A stretch of 25,934 nucleotides of DNA, taken from NCBI GenBank assembly GCA_041650475.1, contig JBAZLD010000017.1, positions 1 through 25,934 on the forward strand, written 5' to 3'. Position 1 is the first letter of the stretch. Each line of letters opens with the position of its first letter. Shown here piece after piece: positions 14,793 through 23,067 of this stretch. Source of the stretch: JAIPGX01 sp041650475 (GTDB lineage: Bacteria; Babelota; Babeliae; Babelales; UASB340). The notes under the pieces were generated by a model, which did not search any database, was not told the origin of the DNA, and was given only the letters and a program-made list of their open reading frames with translations. Made by a program: the position numbers and the translations under genes.

Positions 14793-16148
14793 GTGAATAA
14801 TCAAAATACTCTTGTTCTTGGTGCTGGTTTAGCTGGACTTTCAGTTGCGTATTATTTAGATAAAAATTTAGATAATAAATGTAAAATTTTAGAGGCTGAA
14901 AGCAATATTGGGGGATTATGCCGATCATTCAAAAAGGACGGTTTTACTTATGATATTGGTGGCCATATTTTATTTTCAAAAGATAATAATCTTTTACAAG
15001 AAATAATTGGTTTTCTTGGTGATAATCTTTTGCAAAAAAGAAGAAAAAATGAGATTTGGTATAAAGATAGATTCATAAAATACCCATTTGAAAATGGATT
15101 AGATAAATTAGACAAAGAAGAAATTTTTGAGTGTTTAGTTACCTTTTTAAATAGAGAAAAAACTTTAAATAATTTGTCAGCGCAAAATTTATATAATTGG
15201 TGTATAGATAGATTTGGTTTAGGGATAGCAGAAAAATATTTGATACCCTATAATCAAAAAATATGGAAAAGAGATTTAACTCAAATATCTTTACATTGGG
15301 TTGATAGGATCCCTAGACCACCTATAGAAGATATAATTAAATCTGCAATTGGTATTGAAACCGAAGGGTATACGCACCAATTAAACTTTTTTTATCCAAA
15401 ATTTGGAGGCATAGAATCTTTAATTACATCACTTACTACTAATGCTAATATAAAAACAAATTTTAAAGTTAATAAAATAATAAAAAATAAAGACGAATGG
15501 CAAGTTTTTGCCGGTGATAATGTTGAATATTGTCAAAATTTGGTTTCTACCATACCAATATTTGATTTAATTAATTCTTTGCAAAATGTGCCAGAAAGAG
15601 TTTTACAAGCTTTATCGAGTTTGCAATATAATTCTTTGATTCTTGTCATGCTTGGCGTAAAGAATAAGTCTTTAGAAAAAAGAACGGCTGCTTATATTCC
15701 AGATAAAGATATTTTACCCCACAGGGTTTGTTTTATGAATTGTTTTTCTGAAAATAATGCACCCAAAGATTATTCACATTTGGTAGCAGAAATAACAGTT
15801 TCTCCTGATAGTGATTTACTAAAAATAGATAAAGATATTTTTATACAAAAAATTATAGATAATCTAAAAAATATTTGTAAATTTGATACAAACGATATTA
15901 TTTCAACTGATTATAAACTTATAAAATATGCTTATGTAGTTTATGATTTAGATTATTTAAAAAATACAAAAATTATTTTTGATTATGTTGATTCATTAAA
16001 TATTTCTTATACTGGCCGTTTTGGTAGTTTTAAGTATATTAATATGGACGCTTGTATAGAAATGTCTAAAGACTTAGTCTTTAAAAAGCTTTTATTAAAT
16101 TCAAATTTTAAAAAATTAGAAAAATCTTCAGGGAGAGTTGCTTTATGA
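14793..16148 (+). CDS. FAD-dependent oxidoreductase, UDP-galactopyranose mutase/amine oxidase-like
   Basis: 451 residues from a GTG with AAAGGGAGA just upstream. The dinucleotide-binding motif LGAGLAG (9-15) is followed by the FAD-ribose acidic region LEAESNIGGLCRSF and YDIGGHILF, as in Glf and protoporphyrinogen-oxidase-like flavoproteins. A middle block (KRDLTQISLHWVDRIPRPP) and YTGRFGSFKYINMD near the C-terminus match the substrate and FAD closing regions of this group. Members in glycan loci are often UGM-like mutases or oxidoreductases acting on nucleotide or lipid-linked sugars. The exact reaction cannot be told. It ends in an ATGA overlap with the epimerase, so the two are translationally coupled. 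Confidence 0.8.
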   Translation: MNNQNTLVLGAGLAGLSVAYYLDKNLDNKCKILEAESNIGGLCRSFKKDGFTYDIGGHILFSKDNNLLQEIIGFLGDNLLQKRRKNEIWYKDRFIKYPFENGLDKLDKEEIFECLVTFLNREKTLNNLSAQNLYNWCIDRFGLGIAEKYLIPYNQKIWKRDLTQISLHWVDRIPRPPIEDIIKSAIGIETEGYTHQLNFFYPKFGGIESLITSLTTNANIKTNFKVNKIIKNKDEWQVFAGDNVEYCQNLVSTIPIFDLINSLQNVPERVLQALSSLQYNSLILVMLGVKNKSLEKRTAAYIPDKDILPHRVCFMNCFSENNAPKDYSHLVAEITVSPDSDLLKIDKDIFIQKIIDNLKNICKFDTNDIISTDYKLIKYAYVVYDLDYLKNTKIIFDYVDSLNISYTGRFGSFKYINMDACIEMSKDLVFKKLLLNSNFKKLEKSSGRVAL

Positions 16149-17146
16149 AATATTTTATTACCGGAGGAGCTGGTTTTATTGGTAGTAACATGGTTGATGC
16201 TTTAATAAACAATCATGATGTTACAGTTTTTGATAATTTGAGCTCAGGTAAAATTTCTTTTTTACAAGAGCATCTAGATAAAAAAAATTTTAAATTTATA
16301 AAAGGAGATTTATCGGATTTAGATCACCTTAAATCTATAATGGGGCAACAAGATATTATTATTCATTTTGCTTCTAATCCTGATATTGCAAAAGGTATGT
16401 ATCAAACTGATTTGGATTTAAGACAAGGAACAATATTAACTTATAATATTTTGGAAGCTGCTAGATTAAATAAAGTTAAAAAAATTTTATATACATCTGG
16501 AAGTGGTGTTTATGGTGATGTTGGAACAATTGCAACTGCAGAAAATTTCGCACCATTATTACCAATTTCAATGTATGGGGCAAGTAAGCTTGCCGGCGAG
16601 GGGCTGGTGAGCGCCTTTTGTCATATGTTTGATATACAAGGATGTATTTTTAGGTTTGCAAATGTTGTAGGTAAAAGACAAACCCATGGTGTTGCCTTTG
16701 ATTTTATTAATAAATTAAAAAAGAATTCTGAAAAATTAGAAATTTTGGGTGATGGAACTCAGAGTAAATCTTACATACACATTTCTGATATAATAAATGC
16801 AATGTTATTTGTGTCAGAGCATGGCAAGAAATTGGTAGATATTTTTAATGTTGCGACTTGCGATTATATTGATGTAGCCAGCATTGCAAGAAATGTCGTA
16901 AAATTAATGGGACTAAAACAAATAAGATATTCTTTTTCTGGTGGAGATAGAGGTTGGAAAGGAGATGTTCCTAAAGTAAGATTTGATCTTTCTAAGATTC
17001 ATAATTTGGGATGGAAAGCAAAATTAACAAGTGAACAGGCCATAAAATTATCAATTCAAGAAATGTTGGAGATTAGTGATGCAGATAGTAATTATAGCTG
17101 GGGGCTTGGCAACTCGGTTGCGACCAATATCACTTCAAATTTCTAA
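16145..17146 (+). CDS. NAD-dependent epimerase/dehydratase (extended SDR, GalE-like)
   Basis: 333 residues. The NAD-binding motif GGAGFIGS (7-14), an HFASNPD motif after strand 4, SGSGVYGD (118-125) and the catalytic pair Tyr144/Lys148 in YGASKLAGE place it in the extended SDR family of nucleotide-sugar epimerases, dehydratases and decarboxylases. The substrate is not predictable; NDP-sugar 4-epimerisation is the default guess. The protein should end near KLSIQEMLE. Instead it runs 20 or so residues further in a frame that overlaps the start of the next gene for 68 bp, which looks like loss of the original stop by a small indel: a TAG TGA pair lies just there in another frame. The added tail is probably neutral. 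Confidence 0.85.
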   Translation: MKYFITGGAGFIGSNMVDALINNHDVTVFDNLSSGKISFLQEHLDKKNFKFIKGDLSDLDHLKSIMGQQDIIIHFASNPDIAKGMYQTDLDLRQGTILTYNILEAARLNKVKKILYTSGSGVYGDVGTIATAENFAPLLPISMYGASKLAGEGLVSAFCHMFDIQGCIFRFANVVGKRQTHGVAFDFINKLKKNSEKLEILGDGTQSKSYIHISDIINAMLFVSEHGKKLVDIFNVATCDYIDVASIARNVVKLMGLKQIRYSFSGGDRGWKGDVPKVRFDLSKIHNLGWKAKLTSEQAIKLSIQEMLEISDADSNYSWGLGNSVATNITSNF

Positions 17147-17777
17147 ATCTATGATTGATGTTGCGGGAAAACCTTTTTTACAATATCAGATAGAATTACT
17201 TAAAAAACATGATATTAAAGATATTGTTCTTTGTGTTGGACATTTGTCAGAACAAATCGAGAATTATTTTGGATCTGGACAAAATTTTGGTGTTAATATT
17301 CAATATAGTTATGAAAAAGAGGAGTTATTGGGCACTGGTGGGGCTTTAAAACAAGCTGCAAAATTATTGCAAAATGATTTTTTTGTAATGTGGGGAGATT
17401 CTTATTTATTACTTGATTATCAAGATATTTGGAACTCTTATAAAACATCAAATTATGAAAGTTTAATGGTAGTTTATAAAAACTATAATCAGGGTGACAA
17501 AAGTAACGTACTTGTACAGGATAATAAAGTTATTTTGTATGATAAATGGTCAAGTAGATCTGATTTAATTTATATAGATAATGGCCTATCTATACTAAAT
17601 AAAAAGATTTTAGAATTTATACCTGATAAACAGGTTTTTGCTTTAGAAAATATTTTTAAACAATTAGCATTTGAACAAAAAATATATGCTTACATAACAG
17701 AACAAAAATTTTATGAGATAGGATCTTTTTCTGGTTTAGAAAATTTTAAAAAACTTGTAAGTGAGAATAATTTGTAA
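17079..17777 (+). CDS. hddC: D-glycero-alpha-D-manno-heptose 1-phosphate guanylyltransferase (HddC-like)
   Basis: 232 residues from the ATG at 17079, which has GGAG seven bases upstream; a GTG directly before it is less likely. Nucleotidyltransferase motifs: IIAGGLATRLRP (5-16), SKSMIDVAGKPF with the signature Lys, GTGGALKQA and an Asp in the WGDSY metal site. It transfers a nucleotide to sugar-1-phosphate. HddC is favoured over other NDP-sugar synthases because it is immediately followed by kinase, isomerase and phosphatase genes of the GDP-D,D-heptose route. Product specificity (GDP) is known for the family and inferred here. It overlaps the epimerase gene by 68 bp. Confidence 0.8.
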   Translation: MQIVIIAGGLATRLRPISLQISKSMIDVAGKPFLQYQIELLKKHDIKDIVLCVGHLSEQIENYFGSGQNFGVNIQYSYEKEELLGTGGALKQAAKLLQNDFFVMWGDSYLLLDYQDIWNSYKTSNYESLMVVYKNYNQGDKSNVLVQDNKVILYDKWSSRSDLIYIDNGLSILNKKILEFIPDKQVFALENIFKQLAFEQKIYAYITEQKFYEIGSFSGLENFKKLVSENNL

Positions 17778-17807
17778 TTTTTTATAAAGATAAATAGAGG
17801 GTAAATA

Positions 17808-18851
17808 ATGATAGTTTCTTGTGCTCCAGTAAGAATTTCTTTGGGTGGTGGTGGCACAGACCTAAAATCTTATTATTCAAAATTTGGCGGATTTTTGATA
17901 GCGGCAGCTATAAATAAATATGTTTATATTTGTATAAACAAAAGATTTGAAAATAATATAAGATTGAGTTATTCACAAACAGAAAATGTAGATTCTGTAA
18001 ATCAAATACAGCATAAAATTTTTAAAGAAGCATTAAAATTAACAAATATAAATACTGGTATAGAAATAATTTCTATAGCAGATGTTCCAGCTAATTGCGG
18101 TCTTGGTTCATCAAGCTCTTTTAGCGTATCTTTATTAAATGCTTTAAATGTTTATAAAAGAGAGTTTATTTCTTTAAAAGATTTAGCTGAACAAGCTTGC
18201 AAATTGGAAATAGATATTTTAAAAGAACCAATTGGTAAGCAAGATCAATATATTGCCTCCTTTGGTGGTGTTACTTGTTTTACTTTTCAAAAAGATGGGC
18301 AAGTTGAAGTAGAACCAATAAAAATGGCGCCCGAAAAATTAATAGAACTAGAAAATAATATTTTGATTTTTTATACGGGAATACAAAGAAAAGCTTCAGA
18401 TATTCTTGCTGTGCAAAACCAAAAAACTCAAGAAAATAATCAAGATATAATAGATAGATTACACAAAATAAAAGATATAGGTTTGCAAACTAAATTTGCA
18501 TTTCAAAAAGGTGATTTAAATATTTTTGGTGAACTTTTAGATACTCATTGGCAAACTAAAAAAAAATTATCTAATAAAGTATCAGATCCATTTATAGATG
18601 AATGTTATGATGTGGCAATTAAAAATGGGGCTTTGGGTGGAAAAATTATGGGTGCTGGTGGAGGTGGATTTTTTATGTTTTATGTACCAAAAGAGAAAAC
18701 AAAAATAATTTCAGCTTTATCTAAATTGGGTTTGTTATATATGCCGTATAGTTTTGATTTTGAAGGTGCAAAAATATCTTTAAATATGAAAAAGGGTTAT
18801 TATGCAAACATTTGTCAACCAGTATTTGAACGAAGTCAAGCAAATTTCTAG
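17808..18851 (+). CDS. hddA: D-glycero-D-manno-heptose 7-phosphate kinase (HddA-like, GHMP kinase)
   Basis: 347 residues. GHMP motifs are all present: N-terminal APVRISLGGGGTDL (6-19), the ATP loop VPANCGLGSSSS (93-104), GKQDQYIASFGG (143-154), and motif 3 GALGGKIMGAGGGGFF (about 274-289). GGGGTDL and KQDQYIAS are characteristic of HddA and fucokinase-like sugar kinases. It phosphorylates the anomeric oxygen of D,D-heptose 7-phosphate to give the alpha-1,7-bisphosphate. Next to HddC-, GmhA- and GmhB-like genes the assignment is strong. The last 50 bp overlap the isomerase gene; the family usually ends shortly after FDFEGAKIS, so the final 15-20 residues look like read-through into the neighbour. 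Confidence 0.88.
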   Translation: MIVSCAPVRISLGGGGTDLKSYYSKFGGFLIAAAINKYVYICINKRFENNIRLSYSQTENVDSVNQIQHKIFKEALKLTNINTGIEIISIADVPANCGLGSSSSFSVSLLNALNVYKREFISLKDLAEQACKLEIDILKEPIGKQDQYIASFGGVTCFTFQKDGQVEVEPIKMAPEKLIELENNILIFYTGIQRKASDILAVQNQKTQENNQDIIDRLHKIKDIGLQTKFAFQKGDLNIFGELLDTHWQTKKKLSNKVSDPFIDECYDVAIKNGALGGKIMGAGGGGFFMFYVPKEKTKIISALSKLGLLYMPYSFDFEGAKISLNMKKGYYANICQPVFERSQANF

Positions 18852-19401
18852 TTTAATAGATACGAATTGTATAGAAAAAATTATTAAAATTTTGAAAAAA
18901 ACAAGAGAAGAAAAAGGGAGAATATTTTTTTTAGGTGTTGGAGGAAGTTCTGGAAATGCTACTCATGCTGTAAATGATTTTAGAAAAATTGTTGGCATAG
19001 AATCTTATGCACCAACAGATAATGTTAGTGAACTTACTGCACGAGTAAATGATGATGGTTGGGATTCATCTTTTGTTAATTGGTTAATGGGTTCAAATTT
19101 AAAATCTTCAGATGCTATTTTTGTTTTAAGTGTAGGTGGAGGTAATTTAGAAAAAAATATAAGTGCTAATATTGTAAACGCGTTAAAATATTGTAAAACT
19201 GTAGGGGCAAAAATTTTAGGGATAGTAGGTAAAGATGGAGGCTATACGGCCAAAGTTGCTGATGCATGTTTGATTATTCCTACGGTTAATGCTCAAACAA
19301 TTACACCGCATACAGAATCTTTTCAGGCTGTTGTTTGGCATCTTATAGTGTGTCATCCTGAATTAAAAAAGAATGAAATGAAGTGGGAAAGTACTAAATG
19401 A
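18802..19401 (+). CDS. gmhA: Phosphoheptose isomerase (GmhA-like, SIS domain)
   Basis: 199 residues, the usual GmhA length. Features: GVGGSSGNATHAVNDFRKI (45-63), the DGWDSSFVNWL segment, SVGGGN (about 110-115) and PHTESFQAVVWHLIV near the end, where family members carry the active-site Glu and His. It converts sedoheptulose 7-phosphate to D-glycero-D-manno-heptose 7-phosphate, the first committed step of bacterial heptose synthesis. AAAGGG lies six bases before the ATG, inside the end of the kinase gene. It overlaps the phosphatase gene by 4 bp. Confidence 0.88.
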   Translation: MQTFVNQYLNEVKQISSLIDTNCIEKIIKILKKTREEKGRIFFLGVGGSSGNATHAVNDFRKIVGIESYAPTDNVSELTARVNDDGWDSSFVNWLMGSNLKSSDAIFVLSVGGGNLEKNISANIVNALKYCKTVGAKILGIVGKDGGYTAKVADACLIIPTVNAQTITPHTESFQAVVWHLIVCHPELKKNEMKWESTK

Positions 19402-19943
19402 ATAAAGCTGTTTTTATCGATAGAGACGGTACAATTAATAAGCTTTGTATAAGAGCAGGTAAACCAGCAAGCCCCAGAATTTTTAAAAGATTCAAGATTT
19501 TAGATGGTGTAAAAGAATATTTGAAAAAATTAAAAGAAAATAATTATTTATTAGTTCTTATAACTAATCAGCCTGATATTGCTAGAAAAAAAATGCTAAT
19601 GGACGAACTAAATAAAATGACAAATTTCATAAAACAAGAATTAAATTTTGACGAAATTTTAATTTGCCCACACGATGATAGTGACAACTGTGGCTGTAGA
19701 AAACCGAAACCAGGTATGATTTTTTATGCAGCAGCAAAATTTAATATAGATCTTTCAAAATCTTTTGTTATAGGAGATAGTCATAAAGATATGTTGGCTG
19801 CGCAAAGTGCTTGCTGTTCTGGTATATTGATAGATAATTTTTATAATCAAGATTTTGATTATAAAAATCGTATTAAAAATTTTAAGATAGCAGTAGATTT
19901 AATTTTAGAAAAAAATAAAAAAATCTTTTTAAGAGAGGTATAA
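19398..19943 (+). CDS. gmhB: D-glycero-D-manno-heptose 1,7-bisphosphate 7-phosphatase (GmhB-like, HAD)
   Basis: 181 residues. HAD motif I is DRDGTINK (8-15), with Asp nucleophile and acid/base; motif II is TNQPDIA; the zinc loop has CPHDDSDNCGC followed by RKPKPGM, which fits the Cys-His-Cys-Cys site of GmhB and HisB-N phosphatases; motif IV is GDSHKDMLAAQSA. It removes the C7 phosphate so that HddC can activate the 1-phosphate. Its start overlaps the isomerase stop (ATGA) and the next gene begins one base after its stop, so all the heptose genes are tightly coupled. Confidence 0.88.
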   Translation: MNKAVFIDRDGTINKLCIRAGKPASPRIFKRFKILDGVKEYLKKLKENNYLLVLITNQPDIARKKMLMDELNKMTNFIKQELNFDEILICPHDDSDNCGCRKPKPGMIFYAAAKFNIDLSKSFVIGDSHKDMLAAQSACCSGILIDNFYNQDFDYKNRIKNFKIAVDLILEKNKKIFLREV

Positions 19944-19944
19944 A

Positions 19945-20619
19945 ATGTCAATTTTTCTTGATACTGGCAAAATTGAAGAGATAGAAAAATATTTAAAATT
20001 AGGCGTGCTTCGTGGCGTAACAACAAATCCAACTCTTATTTTTAGAGCAGGAGTTACTGGAGGCAAAGATCAAATAAAAAAACGCTTGATTGAAATTGCA
20101 AAATTAATAAAACCATTGCCACTTTCCTTAGAAGTTAACACAAATGATAAAGAAAAAATGATTCAAGAAGCTCGAGATTTTGCATCTTGGTCGAGTAATA
20201 TAAATGTGAAAATTCCAATTCATGGACCAAATGGCGAATTAGTAAATTTAGAAGTTATTAATGAACTTGAAAATAAACATGATATTCGTATTAACGCTAC
20301 AGCAATGATGAGTGCACAGCAATGTTTTTTAGCTGCTTTAGCTGGTGCAACTTACGTTTCTTTGTTTGGTGGTCGTGTAAATAATATGGGTTATAACACA
20401 ATAGAAGAAATAAAAAAAATTAGAACACTTTTAGATGATACTAAACTTAAAGCAAAAATAATTATGGGTTCAACTAGAGAAGTTCTTAATATTGTAGAAT
20501 GGCTTGTAGCAGGTGCCCATATAATCACTGTTGCTCCAAATTTATTAGAAAGCATGATTGTTCATCCATATTCAAAAGAAACAGTTCAAACTTTTTTAAA
20601 TGATGCATTAAAAATTTAA
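19945..20619 (+). CDS. Transaldolase, FSA/TalC-like small type
   Basis: 224 residues, the size of the small transaldolase/fructose-6-phosphate aldolase subfamily. Seen: MSIFLDTG start, GVTTNPTLI (24-32), the Schiff-base Lys89 in NVKIP, NATAMMSAQQ and ATYVSLFGGRVNNMG, then an IIMGSTRE strand. It makes or breaks dihydroxyacetone-unit linkages, for example forming sedoheptulose 7-phosphate from fructose 6-phosphate and erythrose 4-phosphate. Its position directly after the GmhB-like gene suggests that it supplies sedoheptulose 7-phosphate for the heptose branch. The TalC versus FSA reaction cannot be settled by eye. AGAGAGG precedes the ATG. Confidence 0.88.
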   Translation: MSIFLDTGKIEEIEKYLKLGVLRGVTTNPTLIFRAGVTGGKDQIKKRLIEIAKLIKPLPLSLEVNTNDKEKMIQEARDFASWSSNINVKIPIHGPNGELVNLEVINELENKHDIRINATAMMSAQQCFLAALAGATYVSLFGGRVNNMGYNTIEEIKKIRTLLDDTKLKAKIIMGSTREVLNIVEWLVAGAHIITVAPNLLESMIVHPYSKETVQTFLNDALKI

Positions 20620-20643
20620 TCTAATTTTTTATAGGGAGAGTAT

Positions 20644-22329
20644 ATGGAGTACTGTACTTTTTTGATAAAAATATTTAAAAATAATAAAAAATTAATATTG
20701 TCTTTAAATATTTTTATTTTAACTATTTTAGTTTTGGGTATTCCATATACTAAATGGGGTTTTGTTGCAGATGATTTTGGCGGCATATGGCATGCAAAAA
20801 ATTCAAATTATAAAGATATTCCAAAATTTTTTTATGAAGGTTCAGAAGATGGTCAAGAAATTACGGGGCCATCTTTATTAGCAGATACTCAGAAACAAGA
20901 TTTATTAATTGATAAAAAAAAATTAAAATCTAATTTTGAGGTTACGCTTTACAGGCCATTATCTTATGTTTTATTGTTTTTACAAACAAAATTTTTTGAT
21001 TTATCTGCCTATTATTATTTTATTTTTATAATTATTTTACATGCGCTTAATGCCCTTTTATTATTTAAATTATTTTTATATTTTTTTAATTTAAATCTTG
21101 CTTTTTGGGGGAGTTTATTTTTTGCTTTTCATTCAAGTTTGGCTGGTTGGATTGGAATAGTAGGATGTCAAAAATATCCATTAGGTTTAACATTTTTATT
21201 ATTATCTATTTATTTTTTAAAAAAATATTTAGATAATAATAAGCTACAATACTATTTATTATCATGTTTTATAATTTTTATATCTTTATTTTTTATGGAA
21301 CATTTGATTGTAATGCCTATTTGGGTGTTTTTTTTAATCTATTTTTATAAAAATAATTTATTAAATGCTTTAAAAATATCTTCAGGTTTTATTTTTAATA
21401 ATGTTTTTTATTTAAGTTTAAGATATTTTCTTTTTCCTAGTGCACATATTGAATCTGGAAATTTTAAAAAAGTAATATGTTTGTTTTTTGAGAGGCAAAT
21501 TGAACGTTTTTTGGATTATTTAACTTATCTTGTAAATTTAATTAATTTGAATTGGTTGTTTGGAGGGCATAGATTTTTAAAGGGATTTTTAATTTTATTA
21601 ATTTGTTTTTTATTAATTTTTCCATTTATTTATAAAAAAAAGTTTAAAGAACTTATTTTTCTTAGTTTTAGTATTTTGTTATTTAGTTGGCCAGTGATTT
21701 GGTTAACACATATGCCAAGATATTTTTATGTAGCTATTCCATTTTTTGTTTTTTTAGTTCTTTTTAGTGTTTCTTTTTATATTGAGAAATTTGCAAAAAA
21801 TAAAAAATATATCTTTATTTTTTTATATTCTATTTTGATTTTTAATATTTGTTTTTTAATTAATGCTCAAATAAAACAAGAAACTAAATTAAATATTATT
21901 GTTAGTGCTTTCAAAGATCTGGCAAGTCAAAATATAACCGATAATAAACCAATTTGTTTTATTGGTTTGCCAAATACTTATTTTGGAAGTTGCAATAGAC
22001 AAGCTTTATATCTTTATAAGAAAAATTATTCTTGTCCAGTTTATTATGATAGAAAAAATTTTATTTGTTTGAATCCAGAAATAAATAAAAAAATAATAGA
22101 AATTTTGTTTATAAAAAATGGCTTTAATTTTAAAATTTTAGATAAAGTTAATAATTGGTTTTGCTGTGATAAAAATGAAATTTCAAGTTTAGGCAAAGTG
22201 CAAATAAATAAAGTAAATGAATTTAATTTGCCTTTAGATATAAATTATTTTTTTGATTCGCGATTGTTAAAACAAAAACCATTATTTGTTGCCTGGGATT
22301 ATGAGAAAAATAAATTTTTAGTATTATAA
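20644..22329 (+). CDS. GT-C/TMTC-like membrane glycosyltransferase
   Basis: 561 residues. Motifs: TM1, WGFVADDFGG (Asp43-Asp44), a longer first outer loop with a charged insertion (about 66-98), LYRPLS (102-107), HALN (133-136), FAFHSS (160-165) with W-I-G, a second HxI-VMPIW helix and SWPV-x-MPRYFYVAIPF. The soluble C-terminal domain starts NKPICFIGLPNTYFG, includes CPVYYDRKNF and ends AWDYEKNKFLVL. GGGAGAG precedes the ATG by a few bases. It sits between the heptose genes and a methyltransferase, so it may add a heptose or a modified sugar outside the membrane; that is inference. Confidence 0.75.
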   Translation: MEYCTFLIKIFKNNKKLILSLNIFILTILVLGIPYTKWGFVADDFGGIWHAKNSNYKDIPKFFYEGSEDGQEITGPSLLADTQKQDLLIDKKKLKSNFEVTLYRPLSYVLLFLQTKFFDLSAYYYFIFIIILHALNALLLFKLFLYFFNLNLAFWGSLFFAFHSSLAGWIGIVGCQKYPLGLTFLLLSIYFLKKYLDNNKLQYYLLSCFIIFISLFFMEHLIVMPIWVFFLIYFYKNNLLNALKISSGFIFNNVFYLSLRYFLFPSAHIESGNFKKVICLFFERQIERFLDYLTYLVNLINLNWLFGGHRFLKGFLILLICFLLIFPFIYKKKFKELIFLSFSILLFSWPVIWLTHMPRYFYVAIPFFVFLVLFSVSFYIEKFAKNKKYIFIFLYSILIFNICFLINAQIKQETKLNIIVSAFKDLASQNITDNKPICFIGLPNTYFGSCNRQALYLYKKNYSCPVYYDRKNFICLNPEINKKIIEILFIKNGFNFKILDKVNNWFCCDKNEISSLGKVQINKVNEFNLPLDINYFFDSRLLKQKPLFVAWDYEKNKFLVL

Positions 22330-22356
22330 AATTTTAATGATATTGATTGAGAATTA

Positions 22357-23067
22357 ATGGATTATAAAGATTATAAATCGGGAATGAAACAAGACCATTT
22401 TTGGATTCAGGGTAAAACAGGACTTATAGAGATTTTGTTTAACAAATTAAATTTAGAAAAGAATTCAAAAATATTAGATATTGGTTCTGGAACAGGACAA
22501 GATTTACGTATTATAAATAAATTTGGTAACACTTATGTTGTTGACATAGAACAAAAATCATTAGACATGATACCAAATGAAATTGTTGTAGAAAAAAAAT
22601 TGTCAGATATATGTAATATTGATTATCCCGATAATTTTTTTGATATAGTAGTGTTATTTGATGTTTTAGAACATATAAAAGATGACAAAAAAGCCGTGCA
22701 GGAAATTTACAGAGTTTTAAAACCTAATGGCATATTTATTTTTACTGTACCTGCATTTAGTTTTTTATATTCTAATCATGATAAAAATTTAGGGCATTTT
22801 CGCAGGTATAATAAAAAAACAATAAAAGCATTATTAAATAATAATTTTTATTTTAAAGAGTTTAATTTTTGGCTCTTTTCTCTGTTTTTACCTGCAAGTA
22901 TACAACGTTTACTTAATTTAAATTTTGTAAATTCGGGTAAAAATTTTCCCAAATTGATAAATAAATTTTTTGTTAAAATTTTGAATTTTGAAAATTGGTT
23001 AATAGAGCATGGTCTAAAATTTCCGATGGGGTTGAGTATTTATGGAATTTGCAAAATTAAAAAATAA
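22357..23067 (+). CDS. Class I SAM-dependent methyltransferase, glycan-cluster type
   Basis: 236 residues. It begins HFWIQGKTGLIEILF (14-28), then motif I ILDIGSGTGQDL (39-50), the acidic strand-2 end VVDIEQ, FDVLEHIKDDKKAVQE, and the GHFRRYNKK segment that is common in methyltransferases near glycosyltransferase genes. A hydrophobic C-terminal stretch (FWLFSLFLPASIQRLL) could bind the membrane. It probably methylates a sugar or a lipid-linked intermediate. It differs from the 14010 methyltransferase in these flanking motifs. Its end overlaps the next start by 26 bp. Confidence 0.87.
   Translation: MDYKDYKSGMKQDHFWIQGKTGLIEILFNKLNLEKNSKILDIGSGTGQDLRIINKFGNTYVVDIEQKSLDMIPNEIVVEKKLSDICNIDYPDNFFDIVVLFDVLEHIKDDKKAVQEIYRVLKPNGIFIFTVPAFSFLYSNHDKNLGHFRRYNKKTIKALLNNNFYFKEFNFWLFSLFLPASIQRLLNLNFVNSGKNFPKLINKFFVKILNFENWLIEHGLKFPMGLSIYGICKIKK

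Noticed and set aside
14746..14928. 60-codon minus-strand frame across the methyltransferase/flavoprotein junction
   Set aside because: Antisense to two well-supported genes, including the FAD-binding motif.
17076..17078. GTG immediately before the HddC-like start
   Set aside because: The adjacent ATG has better spacing from GGAG and is the preferred codon.
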